A stretch of DNA of 64,000 nt from Synechococcales cyanobacterium CNB (lineage in GTDB: Bacteria; Planctomycetota; Phycisphaerae; Phycisphaerales; UBA1924): contig SZOZ01000012.1 of assembly GCA_030263455.1 (NCBI GenBank), forward strand, positions 88,885-152,884, in the 5' to 3' direction. Shown here in pieces: positions 44,148 through 53,907 of this stretch (positions are counted from its first letter, which is position 1; each line of letters opens with the position of its first letter). Made by a program: the position numbers and the translations under genes. The notes below the pieces were generated by a model, which ran no database searches, was not told the origin of the DNA, and saw only the letters and a list, made by a program, of their open reading frames with translations.

Positions 44148-44204
44148 AGGAGGGCAGGGCAGACGGGGCAAGGTCGATGGACAGAGCGAGAGCGAGTCTA
44201 GGGA

Positions 44205-45464
44205 TCACCGGCTCTCACGGACGTAACTGCGCCCCCCCCACTGCGTCGGCGTGCGGGAGCGCAGGTCGCGAGCGGCCTCGGCAATGATCGAAGCGACCGG
44301 AAATGACGCGAAGGGGTGCAATGCCGCCGACCAGAGCGGCGCGGCGCTCAGGCGGTAGACGGCGATCATCGCAGTAAGCCAGACGAGCAACGCGCCGCCC
44401 GCGAGCGTCGTGGACGCTGTGGTCGCCCACGCTGGCACGAGGCTGCGCTGGGCAAACGCGACGCAGAGGCACGCCACCGCCGCGAGCGGGAGCAACCCGT
44501 TCACCACGGCAACGCGCAGCGCGGCGCGGCGGAGCCTCGCCGGTCGGCGGTTTGCGCACTCGGTGTAGATCCGCTTCCATCCCCGCCGGAACTCGGCCCA
44601 GGTCTCGTACATGCGACAGATCAACATGCCATCAGCAAGCAGGAGCGCGGCTGACAGACCGTGCCTCGCCGCCTCGCGGGCGAGGGCGAGGTCTTCGAGC
44701 AGGTGCTCACGCACGGCCTCGTGTCCCCCGATGCGCCGGTAGGCGTCCGCTCGGAAGAGCATGAACTGCCCGTTGGCGAAGGCGCGACGGTCGGTCGGTC
44801 GGCTGGCCCGCAGCAGCGGGTACTGGTACATGAGTTCGAGTCCGGCGGCAGGCTGCACGACCTTCTCGAACCACCGATCAGCCGTGAGCGTGCTCATCAG
44901 GCTCAGCAACGCAAGCCCGCGCTGATGCAGGAGCGCGGCGGTCGCTCGTACGCAGCCGGGGTGAAACGTCGTATCCGCGTCGGCAAAGAGAAGCAGATCG
45001 GCGTCGCCGGCTGCGGGCGAACGGGTCACGGCGGTCCAGACCGCGTTCACCTTCCCGGCCCAATGCTCCGGGCACACGCCGATCTCGACGATCTCGAAGC
45101 GATCGTCGTCGCCGATCGCGGCACGGGCGACCGACGCCGTGCCGTCCGTGCAACGGTCGAGAGCCAGGACCACGCGCATCCGCGGATGGTCCTGCCCTCG
45201 GAGCGACGCGATGAGGTGGCCGATGGTCTTTTCCTCGTTGTGTGCCGGAACGACGACACAGACGGAGAGGTCCGGTGCGGGGAGCGTGAGGCCGGCCCTG
45301 GCAGTCGGCAGCGTGCGCATCGTGCGGACGACCTGCCAAAGGCCGATCGACCAGTAGACGCCGAGCGCCAACGATGCGGCGGCGAGCAGCACGAGCATGA
45401 CGGCGACCGATGTCTCCACGGGAGGCCAAGCGTAGCGGGCGAGCGAATAGACTGCCCACACCAT
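44205..45464 (-). CDS. Glycosyltransferase family 2 (HpnB-like)
   Basis: 419 residues. An N-terminal membrane segment (about 22-45), then a GT-A domain with VVVPAHNEEKTIGHLIASL, ALDRCTDG, the acidic LLLFADADTTF motif and LLEDLALAREAARHG, then three to four membrane segments at the C-terminus (about 325-400). Similar to hopanoid-associated HpnB-type enzymes, although no other hopanoid gene is adjacent. Start choice is uncertain: the ATG at 45464 overlaps the start codon of the divergent epimerase gene within one CATG, while a GTG at 45419, 9 bases after TACGCT, or the ATG at 45398 would leave a gap. Confidence 0.85.
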   Translation of the reverse strand: MVWAVYSLARYAWPPVETSVAVMLVLLAAASLALGVYWSIGLWQVVRTMRTLPTARAGLTLPAPDLSVCVVVPAHNEEKTIGHLIASLRGQDHPRMRVVLALDRCTDGTASVARAAIGDDDRFEIVEIGVCPEHWAGKVNAVWTAVTRSPAAGDADLLLFADADTTFHPGCVRATAALLHQRGLALLSLMSTLTADRWFEKVVQPAAGLELMYQYPLLRASRPTDRRAFANGQFMLFRADAYRRIGGHEAVREHLLEDLALAREAARHGLSAALLLADGMLICRMYETWAEFRRGWKRIYTECANRRPARLRRAALRVAVVNGLLPLAAVACLCVAFAQRSLVPAWATTASTTLAGGALLVWLTAMIAVYRLSAAPLWSAALHPFASFPVASIIAEAARDLRSRTPTQWGGRSYVRESR

Positions 45465-46311
45465 GACCCGCCCGGCCGAACCTCCCCCCGACGGCGCTCA
45501 CCGGACCGTGCAACTCGTGCTGACACGCGAGGCCTCCCGGCTGGTTGATCGGCTGGCCGTCGAGCGGTACGGCGTGCCGTCCATTGTGCTGATGGAGAAC
45601 GCGGCGGTCGCGCTGCGCGAGGCTGCGCTGCGGATGCTGGGCGGGGAGACCCGCGGCGGCGTGCTCATCGCCTGCGGGCCGGGCAACAACGGCGGCGACG
45701 GGCTGGCGCTCGCACGGCATCTGCACAATGCCGGCGTCGCGATGGCGATCGTCGCGACCAAGCCGCTCGCTGCGTACTCGGGCGACGCGGGTGTGCAGGC
45801 AGCCATTGTCGCGCGCATGGGACTGGCGGTTGAGGATTGCCGAGGCGAAGACGCGGCAGCCCCGTTCGCCCGAGCGGCTGCGCGGCTCGGCTCCCCGCCC
45901 GCACTCGTGGTCGACGCCCTGCTCGGGACCGGCCAGACCGAGCCGGCCCGTGGCGTCGTGCAGGCGGCGATCCGCGAAGTAAACCGGATCGGAGCGGCGG
46001 GTGCAGCCGTGCTTGCCGTAGACCTACCGTCGGGCCTGAACGCCGACACCGGCGAGCCGATGGGCGAAGCCGTACACGCGAAAGTCACGGTCACCATGGT
46101 CGCGCCGAAGCCGGGGCTGCTGCTCCTGCGGGCGCAGGCGTACGCGGGCGAGATCGTCGTCGGAGACATCGGCGCGCCGGTGGAACTGCTGCACGAACTG
46201 GGCGTGCCGGATTCGGCGTTCGCGGCCGGGCGGGGGGCGCACGCGGCCGGCGACGTGCCCCTGCCGACCGCACCCGGACGCCCCGGCTCGCCCGGCGCGG
46301 CGAGAAGATGA
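45463..46311 (+). CDS. nnrE: NAD(P)H-hydrate epimerase
   Basis: 282 residues. It epimerises damaged NAD(P)HX for the dehydratase to repair. Motifs: ENAAVALRE near residue 45, the phosphate-binding GPGNNGGDGLALARHL, LVVDALLGTG, and VDLPSGLNADTG. In many bacteria this domain is fused to the dehydratase; here the dehydratase is a separate gene at 51267-52256, about 5 kb away. The C-terminus has about 30 extra Pro/Gly/Ala-rich residues of no obvious function. The start ATG lies 9 bases after TAGACT. Confidence 0.93.
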   Translation: MTRPAEPPPDGAHRTVQLVLTREASRLVDRLAVERYGVPSIVLMENAAVALREAALRMLGGETRGGVLIACGPGNNGGDGLALARHLHNAGVAMAIVATKPLAAYSGDAGVQAAIVARMGLAVEDCRGEDAAAPFARAAARLGSPPALVVDALLGTGQTEPARGVVQAAIREVNRIGAAGAAVLAVDLPSGLNADTGEPMGEAVHAKVTVTMVAPKPGLLLLRAQAYAGEIVVGDIGAPVELLHELGVPDSAFAAGRGAHAAGDVPLPTAPGRPGSPGAARR

Positions 46312-46332
46312 ACCGGCAGGTCGGACGGGCAC

Positions 46333-46338
46333 TATGCT
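46333..46338 (+). promoter_or_regulatory. -10-like TATGCT upstream of the DUF151 gene
   Basis: TATGCT lies 25 bases before the ATG at 46364, and GGGAAGGA lies between, so a conventional short leader is expected. Confidence 0.35.
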
Positions 46339-46363
46339 TGGACGATAGGGAAGGATACCGAGC

Positions 46364-46801
46364 ATGCCCGTGCGGATGGAGTTGTCGAGAATTCTGATCC
46401 GGGAGTTGAACGACGGCCAGGTCATCGAACTGCGCGAGGTCGTCGAGGGGAACGACGAGCGGACGCCCGAGGCCGAGGTGCGGTCGTTCCCGATCGTCAT
46501 CGGCCTGCCCGAGGCGCAGGCGATCGAGCGCCGGCTCAAGGGCATCCCGATCAAGCGGCCGATGACCCACGAACTGCTGGCGAATGTCATGAATGCGCTC
46601 GGCGGCGAACTGGTCTCGATCCACGTGACCGATCTCAACGGAGGTACCTACTACGCGACGCTCGACATCCGCACCGCAAACGGCGAGTTGATACACGTGG
46701 ACTCGCGGCCGAGCGATGCGATCGCTCTCGGCATCGCCGGCAACGTGCCGATCTACGTGGAAGAGAGCGTGGTCGAATCCGCCTCCAGAGGTGAAGCGTG
46801 A
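46364..46801 (+). CDS. DUF151 / bifunctional nuclease family protein
   Basis: 145 residues, the full length of a single BFN (DUF151) domain. The core is conserved: FPIVIGLPEAQAIERRL, RPMTHELLANVMNALGGELVSIHVTDL, TYYATLDI and HVDSRPSDAIALGI. Plant and thermophile relatives have been reported as nucleases, but the activity of bacterial members is poorly defined. The start is the ATG at 46364 with AAGGA about 8 bases upstream. The truD gene follows immediately. Confidence 0.9.
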   Translation: MPVRMELSRILIRELNDGQVIELREVVEGNDERTPEAEVRSFPIVIGLPEAQAIERRLKGIPIKRPMTHELLANVMNALGGELVSIHVTDLNGGTYYATLDIRTANGELIHVDSRPSDAIALGIAGNVPIYVEESVVESASRGEA

Positions 46802-46829
46802 GAGCGTGAGCGGGCAGGGAGCCCACACC

Positions 46830-48155
46830 GTGAGCGTCGCGCCGCCTTTCGAGGCGTACTGGCGGTCGGATCGGCCCGGAGCGGCGTGGGCCGCGCCGTG
46901 CTTTGTCACCGCCAACGAGCCGGGGATCGGCGGACGGATCAAGGAGCGGCCCGAGGACTTCCTCGTCGAGGAAATCCCGCTCTACGAGCCGTGCGGCAGC
47001 GGGGAGCACCTCTATCTCTTCGTCCAGAAGCGCAACCTTTCAACGCTCGAAATGGTGCGGATCGTGGCGGAGCACTTCGGCGTCCACCGCTCGGCCGTCG
47101 GGTACGCGGGGCTGAAGGACAAGCACGCCATCACGCGGCAGGTCGTGTCCGTGCACCTGCCCGGCAAGTCCGACAGCGAGTTCCGGCACCTCGACCACGA
47201 GCGCCTCGCCGTGCTGTGGGCGGACAGGCACACCAACAAGCTGCGGCCGGGGCACCTGCGCGGGAACCGGTTCTCGATCCGCGTGCGCGGCGTGGAACCG
47301 ACTGCTGCGCTGGCAGCGTCGCGGATGATCGGGATGCTCGCTCGCGTCGGCGTGCCGAACCGTGTCGGCGAGCAGCGCTTCGGCCTGCTGGAGAACAACC
47401 ACCTCATCGGGCGAGCGATGATCCTCGGGCGGATGCGCGAAGCCGCCGATCTCCTGCTCGGGCCGAGCGCGTCGCACCCCGAGAGCCAGCCTGAAGCGAG
47501 GACGTTCTATGCGGAAGGTCGGTACGCGGCTGCCGCGGCCCACTTCGCTCCCGCCCTGCGGACCGAGCGCGGACTGGCCAAGGCGCTGGCCAAGGGCCTG
47601 GAGGTCGAGAAGGCGGTGCGCCGCATCGACCGCACGGTGGCGTCGTACTTCGTGTCGGCGTTCCAGTCGGCCGTGTTCAACTCCGTGCTGGACAGGCGGA
47701 TTCACGACGGACAACTCGGCACGCTGCACATCGGCGACGTGGCGTTCAGGCACGTGGGACGAGCCACGTTCGACGTAACGGCCGAAACGCTCGGCAAGGC
47801 GGAAACGCACGAGCGCGTGGCGAGTTTCGAGATCAGCCCGTCCGGGCCGATGTGGGGCGCCTCGATGCGCCAGGCATCGGGCACGCCGGGTCGAATCGAG
47901 CGAGTGGCGCTCGAAGCAGCCGGCGTGACGTTCGAGCGCGTCGCCGAGTTCGATCGTGGAACGGGCGGTCTCATGCGGGGTGCCAGACGCCCGCTGCGCG
48001 TGCCGCTCATCGACCCGGACGTGGAGGGCGGCGCGGACGAGCACGGGACGTTCGTGCGGTGTGCTTTCGAACTGCCGCGAGGGTCATTCGCCACGGTCGT
48101 GATGCGCGAGTTGATGAAGACCAAGTTGGGAGGTGAGGAGGAAGTGGAAGAGTGA
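46830..48155 (+). CDS. truD: tRNA pseudouridine(13) synthase TruD
   Basis: 441 residues. It converts U13 of tRNA-Glu-type tRNAs to pseudouridine. The catalytic Asp is residue 97 in YAGLKDKHA, the family motif; other family segments are GRIKERPEDFLVEEIP, RGNRFSIRVR, NRVGEQRFG and the FQSAVFN motif. The start is the GTG at 46830, preceded by AGGGAGCCCACACC; in-frame GTGs at 46806 and 46791 are possible, the latter overlapping the end of the DUF151 gene. The C-terminus ends in an acidic GGEEEVEE. Confidence 0.93.
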   Translation: MSVAPPFEAYWRSDRPGAAWAAPCFVTANEPGIGGRIKERPEDFLVEEIPLYEPCGSGEHLYLFVQKRNLSTLEMVRIVAEHFGVHRSAVGYAGLKDKHAITRQVVSVHLPGKSDSEFRHLDHERLAVLWADRHTNKLRPGHLRGNRFSIRVRGVEPTAALAASRMIGMLARVGVPNRVGEQRFGLLENNHLIGRAMILGRMREAADLLLGPSASHPESQPEARTFYAEGRYAAAAAHFAPALRTERGLAKALAKGLEVEKAVRRIDRTVASYFVSAFQSAVFNSVLDRRIHDGQLGTLHIGDVAFRHVGRATFDVTAETLGKAETHERVASFEISPSGPMWGASMRQASGTPGRIERVALEAAGVTFERVAEFDRGTGGLMRGARRPLRVPLIDPDVEGGADEHGTFVRCAFELPRGSFATVVMRELMKTKLGGEEEVEE

Positions 48156-48196
48156 CGACGTGACGATGAAGAACCGTATCCTCGATCGCTTGATCC

Positions 48197-48862
48197 GTGG
48201 AAACCGTGCCCGTGCCTCCAGTCCGTCTCATCTGCTTCGATCTCGGCGGCGTGCTCGTGCGGATCTGCCGCTCGTGGCGCGAAGGCTGCGAGCGAGCCGG
48301 GCTGCAGGTGTACGACGACCTGGACGCGCCCGCCGCACGCGCGGCACGCACGCACTGGGCGCATCAGTACCAGCTCGGACGCATCGATTGCGACACCTTT
48401 GCTCGCGGTCTCTCTGACGCCGTCGGAGGTCGCTACACACCGGAGCAGGTGCGCGCGATCCACGACGCCTGGATCATCGCGGAGTACCCCGGCGTGGCAG
48501 GCCTGCTCCGGCGCCTGAACGAAAGCGTCGGCCTCACGACAGCAATCCTGAGCAACACGAATCATGGCCACTGGGCGCGGCTGATCCCGGGCGTGAATGG
48601 CGGGGAGTTCCCGTCGCTCGGGCTTGTGCGGCGGCCATACGCGAGCCACCTGCTCGGGCTGGCGAAGCCCGATCCGGCGATCTACCGCGCGTTCGAACTG
48701 CGGGCACAGGTCACCCCGGGCGACGTGCTCTTCTTCGATGACCTTGAAGAGAACGTGGCCGCCGCGCGGGCGTGCGGATGGCGCGCGGAGCGCATCGACC
48801 ACGAGGGCGACACGGTGGCGCAGATCGTCGAACGCCTGGCAACGCACGGAGTGAACGTGTGA
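48197..48862 (+). CDS. HAD-superfamily phosphatase-like hydrolase
   Basis: 221 residues. HAD motif I is FDLGGVLV (the nucleophile Asp is present, but the second Asp of the usual DxD is Gly, as in YihX-type members), motif II is TAILSNTN, the Lys motif III is GLAKPDPAIY, and motif IV is LFFDDLEENV. The substrate is unknown; YihX-type homologues act on sugar phosphates. The start is a GTG at 48197, and other in-frame GTGs nearby are possible. It lies 41 bases after truD and ends 3 bases from the convergent yyaL-like gene. Confidence 0.85.
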   Translation: METVPVPPVRLICFDLGGVLVRICRSWREGCERAGLQVYDDLDAPAARAARTHWAHQYQLGRIDCDTFARGLSDAVGGRYTPEQVRAIHDAWIIAEYPGVAGLLRRLNESVGLTTAILSNTNHGHWARLIPGVNGGEFPSLGLVRRPYASHLLGLAKPDPAIYRAFELRAQVTPGDVLFFDDLEENVAAARACGWRAERIDHEGDTVAQIVERLATHGVNV

Positions 48863-48865
48863 CGA

Positions 48866-51238
48866 TCAGTTCTGCCAGTCGATCGCGACGTCGAGTTCGA
48901 GCGTCGTGGGTGCAAGGCACGCCGTGTCGTTGCAGGCCTGGCAGGTGATGGCGAGCAGCGGCCTCCCTCGCACCGGGCCGGTCTGCTCAACGGCGACGCG
49001 GAGGGCGAACTCGCCTTCGTACGCGCTCAGGGTCTCCGAGCCGGTTGCGAGTTTCACGCCCGGGGGGTAGTCCGCGTACGCCTCGATGCCGCCGCCGCCG
49101 ACAACGTGAACGCGGAACGGCAGCACGCTGTCGCCCGCGTCGGCCGCGGCGACGTGCCAGCCCTCGGCGACACGAACGAGCAGCGGCAGTTCAGCGGGAC
49201 GACCGGGTCCGATCTCGATGCGCTCAACACTGGTAAACACCGCGAGAGGCGAGAAGTCCGCCCGTGTTTGCGCGGCCGCTCCGTCCGCGGCAGAAGCGTC
49301 CCGTACATCGCACGATTCCACCACATTGGTTGCCGTTGCCACTGCCTCCGTCACGCCCGCTGCCAGCAATCGCGCGAGCGCGGCCGTCGCATGGATGCAC
49401 GCCGCCGGGGCGCGGGCGATGGTTGCGCTGAGCGACCGGACGCACGCGAGCGCCCTGTCGATGTACCGCTTGTTCCCGGTCGCGTCCGCCAGTGAGATGA
49501 GCGCGTGGAGCATGACGGACGATCCTGTCGGGAGCGCGCCGTCCCAGGTCGAGCGGACACGGACGAACAGGTCGTCGCGTCCGGCCGCGACGTCGAAGTA
49601 CCCACCGTCGGGCGAGGCGAACTCACCCTCGGCACGGGCGAGCAGCGTCCGCGCGGCGTCAAGCCACCGTGTCTCTGCCCCACTCTTCGCGTCGAGCGCG
49701 TGCATGCGAGCGAGAGCAACAATGGCCGACGCGTAGTCTTCAAGCGAGCCTTGCGGACCGCGCACGCCGCCCCGCCACGATCGCGCCAGCGAACCGTCAG
49801 CGTCCGACATCGCGTCAAGAATGAATCGTGCCGCGCGACGGGCGGCGTCGGCGAAGCGGGGATCGCCGAGCAGGGCGGCCCCGTCCACCATCGCCACGAT
49901 GGCATGCCCGTTCCATTCGGCGATCACCTTGTCATCCGTCGCGGGCTGCTGCCGGCGCCTGCGGGCCGCGATCAGGCGTTCGCGCACCCGGACGAAACGC
50001 CCATCGAACTCCGCCATCTCCATGCCCAGCGAGCGTGCGAGGCGATCGGGACGATCGTCGAGACGGAGGACGTTCGCGGGCGGGTTGTCGGGGTGATGGG
50101 GATCACGGAAGTTGGGGCCGCGGTCGAGACCGAAGACGCGCGCGGCGAAGGCGAGGTCGCCGGATTCGAGCAACGCGGAGAACTGATCGCGTGTCCAGAC
50201 GTGCGCTGCCCCCTCGTGTCCGCTCGCGTCGGCGTCCTGCGCAGAGAGGAACTCGCCGCGCGGTCCTGTCAACTCACGCAGGATGTAGTCGAGCGTGCTC
50301 CGCGCGACGGAGCGATAGACCTCGTCACCATACGCTGAGCCGGCGCGAGCGTACACCGATGCGAGCATCGCGTTGTCGTAGAGCATCTTCTCGAAGTGCG
50401 GCACGGTCCAGTGCGCATCGACAGCATAGCGGTGGAAGCCTCCCGCGAGGTGGTCGTGAATCCCCCCCGCCATCATCCGGTCGAGCGTCGCTCGCACGGC
50501 GTGGTCGATCGCGGCGCGGGTTTCGTCATCGCCGGCCATGTCGCGAACGCCGAGCAGGAACAGGAGCAACGAGGGCTGTGGGAACTTCGGCGCGCCTCCG
50601 AAGCCGGCGTTGACGGGGTCGAAAAGCCGGAGCAATGCGGCCGTCGCTCCTTCGACCTCGCCGCGACCGACCGGAACTGGCGCGTCGGCACGCGCGAGTT
50701 GCTCGGAGACGGCGGCCGCCAGCCGCTCGGCCTGCTCCATCACGCCTTCTCGCTGCGTTCGCCATGCGGTGGCGATCCCTTCGATGACACGCGGAAAGTC
50801 GGGGCGAGCGCCGAGCGCGGGGTGCGGCTCGGCGGGAATGTACGTGCCGCACCAGAAGGGATGCAGCCGCTCCGGTTCAAGGAAGATGCTCATGGGCCAC
50901 CCGCCCTGACCGGTGAAGAGTTGCGTTGCGGTCATGTAGAGGTTGTCCACCTCGGGGCGTTCCTCGCGGTCCACCTTCACGCAGACGAACCGCTCGTTGA
51001 GCATCGCCGCGATCGACGGGTTCTCGAACGATTCACGCTCCATGACGTGGCACCAGTGGCAGGTGCTGTAGCCGATCGAGAGGAAGATGGGCACGTCGCG
51101 CCGCTTCGCCTCATCGAACGCCTCCCGCCCCCACGGCAGCCAGTCAACGGGGTTGCCAGCGTGCTGCAGGAGGTACGGGCTGCTCTCTCCCGCGAGGCGG
51201 TTGCGTCGTGCGTCGGCGCGTTCGGTGTGGACGGGCAT
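48866..51238 (-). CDS. YyaL/SSP411-like thioredoxin-domain protein
   Basis: 790 residues. The N-terminal 160 residues are a thioredoxin-like fold with STCHWCHVM (Cys60, Cys63) and the family signature [15 protein letters not shown] long alpha/alpha-barrel-like middle domain (about 170-620) follows, with [15 protein letters not shown] and LADDR-like segments, similar to cellulase/GlcNAc-epimerase-type barrels, and a beta-rich C-terminal domain resembling DsbD/thiol-disulfide interchange N-terminal domains (about 700-790). The family is widespread, but its biochemical role is not settled. The start is the ATG at 51238 after AGGAGCCGCACG. Confidence 0.88.
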   Translation of the reverse strand: MPVHTERADARRNRLAGESSPYLLQHAGNPVDWLPWGREAFDEAKRRDVPIFLSIGYSTCHWCHVMERESFENPSIAAMLNERFVCVKVDREERPEVDNLYMTATQLFTGQGGWPMSIFLEPERLHPFWCGTYIPAEPHPALGARPDFPRVIEGIATAWRTQREGVMEQAERLAAAVSEQLARADAPVPVGRGEVEGATAALLRLFDPVNAGFGGAPKFPQPSLLLFLLGVRDMAGDDETRAAIDHAVRATLDRMMAGGIHDHLAGGFHRYAVDAHWTVPHFEKMLYDNAMLASVYARAGSAYGDEVYRSVARSTLDYILRELTGPRGEFLSAQDADASGHEGAAHVWTRDQFSALLESGDLAFAARVFGLDRGPNFRDPHHPDNPPANVLRLDDRPDRLARSLGMEMAEFDGRFVRVRERLIAARRRRQQPATDDKVIAEWNGHAIVAMVDGAALLGDPRFADAARRAARFILDAMSDADGSLARSWRGGVRGPQGSLEDYASAIVALARMHALDAKSGAETRWLDAARTLLARAEGEFASPDGGYFDVAAGRDDLFVRVRSTWDGALPTGSSVMLHALISLADATGNKRYIDRALACVRSLSATIARAPAACIHATAALARLLAAGVTEAVATATNVVESCDVRDASAADGAAAQTRADFSPLAVFTSVERIEIGPGRPAELPLLVRVAEGWHVAAADAGDSVLPFRVHVVGGGGIEAYADYPPGVKLATGSETLSAYEGEFALRVAVEQTGPVRGRPLLAITCQACNDTACLAPTTLELDVAIDWQN

Positions 51239-51266
51239 CGTGCGGCTCCTGCTCGCGAGTCTCACT

Positions 51267-52256
51267 CTATCGGGATCGGAGCAACGAGAGCGTCTCCGGC
51301 AGCAGGTCGGCGAGCTCCGATGCCAGCAGACCAGCGTCGGCGCGGCGTGCGTCCGCCCAGCGCTCCCCCGCGAGCGCATGGGCCTGCACCCCCAGACATG
51401 CCGCGTCGAAGAGCGAAAGAGGCCGGCGCGGATCGACCGGAACGCGGGCACGAAGCGCCTCGGGGAGCGCGGAAACAGTCGGATCGGGCCGCGGAACGAA
51501 CTGCGCGATGATCGCGCCGATCAGTCCTGCGAGCACGTCGCCGGTGCCGGCGGTAGCCAAGCAGGCATGGCCTCGCTCACAGACCCACGAACGGTGGCCG
51601 TTGCTGACGACGGTGCCGGCGCCTTTGAGAACGACGATGCACCCAAGCCGCTGGGCCATCTGTTCAGCACCGGCGATCCGGCCGGTTGGGATCGTCGGGT
51701 CCGCGCTGATCCGCAGCGGGCCGGCCATGCGGCGGTACTCGCCGGGGTGAGGCGTCAGGACCGCGGGAGCACGAAAGTCCCGCCACAACTCGGGAACCTG
51801 CGACAGGTTGTTGATGGCATCGGCATCGACGACGACCGGCACCGTGTCCTGCTGCACTGAACGGAGAGCGAGCACGCGCGCTCCTTCGTCCGTGCCCAGG
51901 CCCGGTCCGATCACAAGGCAATCGGCGTCGGCCAGCACGCAGTCGAGCACGGCCGCGGCTTCGTGCGCGACGATCGCGCCATCCGCATCGACCGGCAGCG
52001 CAACACCTGTTGCCGACGGCGCGATGACGAGAGCCGCATTCAGCACAGGGCGTGGCGTGACGATACGAGCCAATCCCACGCCGCCCCGCAGCGCCCCGAG
52101 CGCGACCAGGGCTGGCGCGCCGACCATCCGTCTGCCGCCCGACGCGCAACCGCCGACGACAGCAACCGTGCCGAAAACGCCCTTGTGTCCCGCAGGGTCG
52201 CGCTGCGGGAGTTGCGGAAGCGGTGAAGCCCCGGCCGTTTCGCTCCGCGGAGTCAT
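51267..52256 (-). CDS. nnrD: ADP-dependent NAD(P)H-hydrate dehydratase
   Basis: 329 residues. It dehydrates S-NADHX and S-NADPHX using ADP. Motifs: [12 protein letters not shown], the [10 protein letters not shown] strand-turn, [29 protein letters not shown] and the nucleotide-binding [14 protein letters not shown]. The partner epimerase is encoded separately at 45463-46311. The start at 52256 overlaps the stop of the transglutaminase-like gene (ATGA), so the two are translationally coupled, an unusual neighbour. Confidence 0.92.
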   Translation of the reverse strand: MTPRSETAGASPLPQLPQRDPAGHKGVFGTVAVVGGCASGGRRMVGAPALVALGALRGGVGLARIVTPRPVLNAALVIAPSATGVALPVDADGAIVAHEAAAVLDCVLADADCLVIGPGLGTDEGARVLALRSVQQDTVPVVVDADAINNLSQVPELWRDFRAPAVLTPHPGEYRRMAGPLRISADPTIPTGRIAGAEQMAQRLGCIVVLKGAGTVVSNGHRSWVCERGHACLATAGTGDVLAGLIGAIIAQFVPRPDPTVSALPEALRARVPVDPRRPLSLFDAACLGVQAHALAGERWADARRADAGLLASELADLLPETLSLLRSR

Positions 52257-53743
52257 GGACGTCCCTTCGTCGATTCAATCTCGACTCGGAGCCGCCCGAT
52301 GAGCGGCGCGGCGGCGGCCATGGCACGCACCGCTTCACCGTCCGCGAGCGCGGACACGGCGAGTGCGATGTGCGTGGCGTCGAACGGGACCGTCCCGAGG
52401 GTTGCGTCGAGATCGACCCAGGCGGGGCCGCCGTCGGTGTCGAGCAGGGCCTGCGTCCACATGTGGTAGACGAAGACGTCGCGCTCACCCTCGAAGCGGT
52501 CGGCGTAGATCAGCCCGCTCACGACACGCGAGGGGATGCCGTCGGCACGGAGCATGGCCGCCAGCAGCACCGCGTGCTCCGTGCAGTCGCCTTCGAGCGT
52601 GCGAGCGACCTCGCTGGCGGACGCGAAGCCCACGCCGAGCGACTTGGCGCTGATGTGCCGCCCGACGAACTGGCGCAGGTTCTCGGCACGCGCTGGCTTG
52701 CCGTCCCGCACACCGCGCAGCGCGCCCCTGGTGAGCTCGACGATGACAGGGTCGTCCGAATCCGCCATCGCGGACGGGGCAAGATACGGCGCGGCGTCAA
52801 GTTCGAGGGGTTCCGCTCGCTGGTTTTGAAAGCGAACAAGCACACGCGCCCGCGAGCCATCGAGCCGATCCACGTGCTGCGCGCCGCCGATGGGGAGGTC
52901 CGGGAGCGATCCGTCGGGGACGCTCAGGAGATAGACCGCCTCGCCCACGCGGCGTGGCGAGTCGATGCGCCGGTCGGGCCGAACGAACGATCGGATCAGC
53001 AGTTCGGGGGCATGAACTCTCGCTTGCGCGGCAGCCTCATCGGTGGCGAACAGCGCCATCTTCATGCCGCCGAGGTCGAGCTCGGTGCGCAACGGCACGC
53101 CCCGCCTGTCCATGATCTCGACAGTGGACACCCCGACCGGCATGTCGCTCGACGAGGTTCGACAGCGGATGGCGTCGAGCGAGCGGCCCATGACCTCGAC
53201 CGTCGTCGCCTCGAAGCCCTCGCGGCGAATCTCGATCACGGTCGGCCCGCCTTGGGGGTCCACCGTGCGCAGGACAATCGGGTCCGCGCCCGCAGCGAGC
53301 CGCTGTTCGAGGTAGCGAGATGCGGCCGCTGGGGGAAGCCAGCGGCCCTCCGGCGCGGGGAGCGTGCCGCGGGTCGTACGCCCCCCCTGCGTCGTCTCGA
53401 CATCGACTCCTTCGCGGTTGAAGCGGTAGCGAACGGAGACCGGTTCCGAGCCGAAGCGCTGATCGACGCTCATCTCGATCGGCTCCCCGGCCTCGGTCTC
53501 AACGAAGCGCGTCGTCAGCGCGATGGAGAGCGGCGTTGTGCCGCGCCGAATAGCAACCTCCATTCGACTCGTTGTGGTGACGCGCCCCTCGGCCGTCGCC
53601 TGCGAGGCGTGCATCCAGCCGGCCCGCTGCCCATCGATCTCCACCGTGTACCAGCGCTCGTGGTCGGTCGCGCGGACGGTCGCCGTGAGAGTGAGCCAGA
53701 CCGCGAGCACAAGCCGGACCAAGACATGGGGGGACATCGGCAT
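52253..53743 (-). CDS. Secreted transglutaminase-like superfamily protein
   Basis: 496 residues. The signal peptide is about 1-25 (ending VRA). A beta-rich N-terminal region of about 330 residues precedes a transglutaminase-like domain (about 380-490) with the catalytic Cys in EGDCTEHAVLLAAML, His in YHMWTQALL and Asp in WVDLDATLG, so the Cys-His-Asp triad is complete. It may act as a protease or peptide-linking enzyme outside the membrane; the substrate is unknown. The start is the ATG at 53743, 6 bases after TACAAT. The gene is coupled to nnrD by a four-base overlap. Confidence 0.85.
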   Translation of the reverse strand: MPMSPHVLVRLVLAVWLTLTATVRATDHERWYTVEIDGQRAGWMHASQATAEGRVTTTSRMEVAIRRGTTPLSIALTTRFVETEAGEPIEMSVDQRFGSEPVSVRYRFNREGVDVETTQGGRTTRGTLPAPEGRWLPPAAASRYLEQRLAAGADPIVLRTVDPQGGPTVIEIRREGFEATTVEVMGRSLDAIRCRTSSSDMPVGVSTVEIMDRRGVPLRTELDLGGMKMALFATDEAAAQARVHAPELLIRSFVRPDRRIDSPRRVGEAVYLLSVPDGSLPDLPIGGAQHVDRLDGSRARVLVRFQNQRAEPLELDAAPYLAPSAMADSDDPVIVELTRGALRGVRDGKPARAENLRQFVGRHISAKSLGVGFASASEVARTLEGDCTEHAVLLAAMLRADGIPSRVVSGLIYADRFEGERDVFVYHMWTQALLDTDGGPAWVDLDATLGTVPFDATHIALAVSALADGEAVRAMAAAAPLIGRLRVEIESTKGRP

Positions 53744-53749
53744 GGGTTG

Positions 53750-53755
53750 ATTGTA
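53750..53755 (-). promoter_or_regulatory. -10-like TACAAT, leaderless arrangement before the transglutaminase-like gene
   Basis: On the minus strand TACAAT, five of six matches to the consensus, ends 6 bases before the ATG at 53743. No Shine-Dalgarno is present. Confidence 0.5.
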
Positions 53756-53907
53756 GGGGAAGGCACGAGGCATCGAGGCATTCTGGCACCGGAGCGAAGC
53801 AGGAGGGAGAACGCAGGAGCCGCACGATGATCCGGGCATCTACTGTTCCGTATCACGTCTCGCTCTCTCACCCCGATCCCGTTGCCTTGATCCCTCGATC
53901 CCTGGCC

